NCBI GenBank assembly: GCA_017622395.1
Contig: JAGARF010000087.1
Location: 1 to 8,348, forward strand
From: Clostridia bacterium
GTDB taxonomy: Bacteria; Bacillota; Clostridia; RGIG6154
Length of the DNA: 8,348 nt
Reading direction: 5' to 3'
The position numbers were made by a program, and so were the translations under genes. Positions 5,646-8,348 of the stretch are shown in pieces; positions within the stretch are counted from its first letter, which is position 1; each line of letters opens with the position of its first letter. The notes beneath the pieces are model-generated. The model was not told the DNA's origin. It ran no database searches and worked only from the letters and a program-made list of their open reading frames with translations.

Positions 5646-8207
5646 ATGAATGACCAGGTTCCCGGTGACAGCAATATTGAAGGAATTATCAGCTTTGACA
5701 ATACCGATAATAAAAAAGGGGTAAGAGCACTTATTCCTGTAGAAGTTAAAAACGGTGACCCTGATAAAGCATATTTCCTGTATGTGGGCAGAATATCACA
5801 GCAGCCTGCAGTTTTCGGTGCAACAATTCTGGGTAAATCCCTTCAGGATAAAATCGATGCCATAAACGCAAAGCTTGCTCTTGTTGATGAAAACACAACA
5901 GAAGCTGATTGCGAAGCTATTGACAAAGAGATTACAGCTTTAAAGGCTGAAAGCGACCTTGTTAAGGACAGCGATTTTAATAAGGAAAAATATGAGTTTA
6001 TTAAAAATAAACTCCTTGAACTTGCACAGAGAAAAATTGCAGTAGTTGAAGCTGCTATTGAAGGTCTTGCAGACAGCTACACATATTCAATGAAGGACAG
6101 CCTCCTTTCTGTTTATGCAGATTATGAATTCCTTCTTGGAAACGGTATTGAAGAATCACAGGTAAACGAAAGCTTAAGAAATAAGCTTAAGGCTCTTTAT
6201 GCACAGTATGAAGAGGCAGATGCCCTTGAAAAACAGGTTGCAGGCTGGGGAAAATATTCCTATACTATGTATAATGAAGTTGCAAAAGCTAACGAAAGCT
6301 TAGCTGAAATGGAAACTATGGTAGCTGAAAAAACTGCAGAAACCATAAAAGAGTATTTAAAGACTGCAACTGAAGCAAAAGCCATAGACGATAAAATCGA
6401 TGCACTCAGCTATGAATACGAATCAGAAATGCTTGAAGAGGTTCTTGCTATTGAGGCTGAGGTAAACAAGTTTGTTGAAAATGGCGGAAACGAAGATGCT
6501 TTTGAGCATATAGCAAAGCTTAAATCACTTGTAGAGTCTGCATCAGTTGATATCCTTAATACAGATATAGCTAAAGCAGAAAAAGCAATTGAAGAACTTC
6601 CAAATGCATATTCAACAGATATGAATGATAAGCTTGCAGAAATTGTTGCAGCTATTGAGTTTATTGAAGAAAGAAACGGAAAAATTTCTACAGAAGCAGA
6701 AAGCAAGCTTAATAAGCTTCTTGCACAGAAAAACGAAAGCCCTGTTTATATCACAGCAGATTTAACATATACACGAGATGTTTTTGAAGATGTTAAGAAG
6801 TATGCAGCACAGGGTTATGCAGACGAAGTAAATAAAGTATATGTATATCCTTCTGATGCCTGGGGTCTTACAGTTTCAGTACTTTCAGGAACAGGCAATA
6901 AGTATGCTCTTGATGAAGCAGGTTTTGTTTCTCAGTTAAATATTAACAATAAAAATGAAGGAACAGTTAATGGTATTCCTTATAAGTACGGACCGATTGT
7001 GTCTGCGGTAAATGGTGAAGCAAACAAACCTAACTCAATACATGCGGCAGACTGCTCAAGTATTATAGAAATAGCTGTTGAGGAGCTTCCATATGAAGAA
7101 CTTTATCTTGCAGGCTGGGCAAAGAATGATAATACATCAGCAACTATAACTTATACCTATGCAGATGGTTCAACATCAAAAGAAAATAACCTTAAAGCAT
7201 TTAAAGGAGGTTATGAAAAGAAACCAACAGCCAACGATTATGCAACCCTGCTTAATGAATCAGGAATTCTTTATTGGAGAGCATATATGGCATCAGCTGC
7301 AGGTGACCAGAAAGTTGGTTACGGTTCTTATGGTATTCATATAATCTCACACAGATTAACACCTGATGATAAAAAGGCTTTAAAATCTATAAGAATTCAG
7401 GTTTCTGATAAAGATGTTAATGTATTTGCTTTAACAGGTAAGGTTTCAAACAGCGGTATTATTTCAGAACTTCTTGATGAAACTGTGGCAGGCTTTGCAG
7501 GTGAAAATACTGATGAACAGGTAAGAATGCTTGTAAGCAACGCACAGAGATATATGGAAATTCTTGATGCTAAGGGAGCAGAATACGACTCAGCATATGC
7601 AGAGACTGTTCAGCAGTACAAGGAAGAATATATAGCAGTTGAATCAGTTGAATGTTATACAGATATAGATAACAGAAATATCACTGTAACATTCTCAGGT
7701 GCAATATCAGAAGACAGCATTACAAAGCAGAATTTCGTGCTTAAAAAAGACGGAAAAACGGTTTCTGATTATGTTATAACAAAGATTTCTGATAAGGTTG
7801 TTAAAATAACAGTTAAAAACAGCTTTGATTACGAAAGTGTTTACTCATTGGAAATTAATGCAAATGTAATTAATGATGAGAAAACTGTAACTCTCGGAAA
7901 AACTCAGAGCTATGAATATGACGGACTTGCTGCTGTTGATGTTAAAGTAACTTATAAAGACAACAAAGTCAGCGTTTCTGTAAAGAACAACTTAAATGAA
8001 AAGCTTGAAAATTTCGTTGTTATGACAGGTGCTTTTGACAAAGATAATGCATTGGTGAAATTTGAGCCTGTATCAGGTTCACTTGAAGCAGGTGAGGAAT
8101 TCAATAAGACAATAGATTTCAACACCACAGCAGAAAAAATCACTTGTGACATAATAGATACACTTGATAATGGCAAAATGTTATTTAAACATATTGCAGT
8201 AAAATAA
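5646..8207 (+). CDS. Multidomain surface protein, C-terminal part: helical repeats, beta-sandwich, SbsA-like Ig domain
   Basis: This is 853 residues from the first ATG after the TAA at 5625, in the same frame as the gene before it. It lacks a signal peptide. The only purine-rich motif upstream (AAGGA, 5616-5620) is 25 bases away, so an independent start is doubtful. It is best read as the back two thirds of the 4485 gene. Residues 1-~28 finish the upstream beta-sandwich. Residues 68-361 are helical repeats of about 53-68 residues, rich in Glu, Lys and Ala. Residues ~366-600 are a second beta-sandwich (LPYEELYLAGWAKND, ITYTYADGSTS, KSIRIQVSDKDVNVFALTG). Residues 601-662 are a helical linker. 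Residues 663-758 resemble a bacterial Ig-like domain of the SbsA type (NITVTFSGAISEDSITKQNF, VVKITVKN, YSLEINANVIND). Residues 761-853 are a C-terminal beta domain (VDVKVTYKDNKVSVSVKNNL ... KMLFKHIAVK). It has no SLH domain and no recognised catalytic site. It is followed directly by a terminator. Confidence 0.82.
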   Translation: MNDQVPGDSNIEGIISFDNTDNKKGVRALIPVEVKNGDPDKAYFLYVGRISQQPAVFGATILGKSLQDKIDAINAKLALVDENTTEADCEAIDKEITALKAESDLVKDSDFNKEKYEFIKNKLLELAQRKIAVVEAAIEGLADSYTYSMKDSLLSVYADYEFLLGNGIEESQVNESLRNKLKALYAQYEEADALEKQVAGWGKYSYTMYNEVAKANESLAEMETMVAEKTAETIKEYLKTATEAKAIDDKIDALSYEYESEMLEEVLAIEAEVNKFVENGGNEDAFEHIAKLKSLVESASVDILNTDIAKAEKAIEELPNAYSTDMNDKLAEIVAAIEFIEERNGKISTEAESKLNKLLAQKNESPVYITADLTYTRDVFEDVKKYAAQGYADEVNKVYVYPSDAWGLTVSVLSGTGNKYALDEAGFVSQLNINNKNEGTVNGIPYKYGPIVSAVNGEANKPNSIHAADCSSIIEIAVEELPYEELYLAGWAKNDNTSATITYTYADGSTSKENNLKAFKGGYEKKPTANDYATLLNESGILYWRAYMASAAGDQKVGYGSYGIHIISHRLTPDDKKALKSIRIQVSDKDVNVFALTGKVSNSGIISELLDETVAGFAGENTDEQVRMLVSNAQRYMEILDAKGAEYDSAYAETVQQYKEEYIAVESVECYTDIDNRNITVTFSGAISEDSITKQNFVLKKDGKTVSDYVITKISDKVVKITVKNSFDYESVYSLEINANVINDEKTVTLGKTQSYEYDGLAAVDVKVTYKDNKVSVSVKNNLNEKLENFVVMTGAFDKDNALVKFEPVSGSLEAGEEFNKTIDFNTTAEKITCDIIDTLDNGKMLFKHIAVK
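5847..6728 (+). repeat. Degenerate helical repeat region, about five units of 53-68 residues
   Basis: The translated region contains recurring helical pairs built around a motif like I-x-x-L-x-x-x-Y-S-x-x-M-x-D/E-x-L/V. Copies are seen at residues 138-151 (IEGLADSYTYSMKD), 198-212 (VAGWGKYSYTMYNEV), 251-266 (IDALSYEYESEMLEEV) and 315-330 (IEELPNAYSTDMNDKL), with a weaker unit before the first. A following EFLLGNG, KFVENGG or EFIEERNG turn is shared by three units. The sequence suggests an extended helical stalk. Similarity shows only at protein level, not in the DNA, so the duplication is old. Confidence 0.7.
7632..7919 (+). other. Region coding for an SbsA-type Ig-like domain
   Basis: Residues 663-758 of the downstream frame show the usual order for this family: a strand with NITVTFSGAISEDSI, then QNFVLKKDGKTVSDY, then KVVKITVKN, and finally SVYSLEINANVIND. 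Such domains serve as spacer or structural units in Gram-positive surface and S-layer proteins. The family assignment rests on motif resemblance and was not confirmed by a profile search. Confidence 0.6.
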
Positions 8208-8208
8208 C

Positions 8209-8241
8209 AAAAAATGAGAGGTCTCAGACCTCTCGTTTTTT
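8209..8241 (+). terminator. Factor-independent terminator, probably bidirectional
   Basis: The stem GAGAGGTC (8216-8223) pairs perfectly with GACCTCTC (8227-8234) around the loop TCA. A T-G wobble comes next, and six A's (8209-8214) face six T's (8236-8241), so the stem can extend. It starts one base after the TAA of the preceding gene. The A-run on the left means it could also stop transcription from the right. It marks the end of the operon. Confidence 0.93.
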
Positions 8242-8348
8242 CGCAACAACGAAAAACCCGTTCCCTACAATCATGTATGTGAAAAAGCACTTGATATTTT
8301 TAAAAAAATGAAGTATAATAATTATGCCAAGCTAATTAAATATGTTTA
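8242..8348 (+). other. Intergenic region to the window edge
   Basis: No coding sequence of useful length is seen after the terminator. The stretch holds a weak inverted repeat (TTTTTCG 8237-8243 with CGAAAAA 8250-8256, loop CAACAA), then an A+T-rich tract with a promoter. The next gene must start beyond the right edge. Confidence 0.6.
8291..8319 (+). promoter_or_regulatory. Sigma-A type promoter reading to the right
   Basis: The -35 box TTGATA (8291-8296) and -10 box TATAAT (8314-8319) are separated by 17 bases, which are mostly T and A runs. The -10 matches consensus fully and the -35 differs at two positions (TTGACA is consensus). Transcription would start near 8326 and run out of the window. 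The position after a terminator supports a new transcription unit. No extended -10 TG is present. Confidence 0.8.

Noticed and set aside
5616..5648. Independent translation start at ATG 5646 using AAGGA at 5616-5620
   Set aside because: The spacing of 25 bases is far too long and no signal peptide follows. Coupled restart after the TAA cannot be excluded but would leave a surface-type protein inside the cell.
7205..7344. AGGAGG followed closely by ATG at 7213, suggesting a small internal gene
   Set aside because: The gap is only two bases, too short for normal initiation. The motif simply encodes Lys-Gly-Gly-Tyr in the main frame, and the 43-residue product in the other frame looks meaningless.
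104..8207. General reassignment of TAA to an amino acid in this organism
   Set aside because: TAA at 4462 is followed at once by a ribosome binding site and a new signal peptide, and TAA at 8205 is one base before a strong terminator. Both behave as normal stops.
7952..8290. Reverse-strand frame of 112 codons at the right end
   Set aside because: It runs through the terminator hairpin and overlaps the coding end of the + strand gene. No ribosome binding site or protein family supports it.
1..8348. tRNA, rRNA, CRISPR array, insertion sequence or phage genes
   Set aside because: No cloverleaf-like sequence, regularly spaced DNA repeat, transposase motif or terminal inverted repeat was seen. 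Nearly all the DNA is explained by the surface-protein genes.

Overview
The window looks like part of a chromosome or metagenome contig from a low-GC, Gram-positive anaerobe of the Clostridia type. The support is A+T-rich DNA, arginine written almost always as AGA, strong AGGAGG-type ribosome binding sites, Gram-positive-length signal peptides, and two proteins carrying S-layer homology (SLH) domains of the kind that bind cell-wall polysaccharide. The genus cannot be told from this sequence.

Layout: everything is on the + strand and tightly packed. (1) Positions 1-2689 hold the 3' part of a large SLH protein gene whose start lies left of the window. Its frame is open from base 2 but is cut by a TAA at 104-106, inside an SLH domain. 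(2) Positions 2704-4464 hold a complete 586-residue secreted protein: signal peptide, Ig-like domain, helical region, nine-glycine linker and three C-terminal SLH domains. (3) Positions 4485-8207 hold what reads as one gene for a 1240-codon secreted multidomain protein, split by a second in-frame TAA at 5625-5627 into a 380-residue front part with a signal peptide and an 853-residue back part with neither signal peptide nor ribosome binding site. (4) A strong factor-independent terminator follows at 8209-8241. (5) A near-consensus sigma-A type promoter (TTGATA, 17 bases, TATAAT) at 8291-8319 points right into the next, unseen transcription unit.

The gaps between genes are 14 and 20 bases, no internal terminator is visible, and a terminator stands only at the end, so the genes probably form the tail of one operon for cell-surface proteins. 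Two products would be anchored by SLH domains. The third has no SLH domain but has coiled-coil-like helical repeats, a duplicated beta-sandwich and an SbsA-like Ig domain, which suggests a surface structural or adhesive partner. No enzyme active site was recognised in any of them.

The most notable point is that two of the three surface-protein genes each carry a single in-frame TAA at a place where domain homology clearly continues across it, with long frames intact on both sides. Sequencing or assembly error, recent nonsense mutation, or regulated truncation or readthrough are all possible. General reassignment of TAA is unlikely, because TAA also ends two genes here in proper positions.
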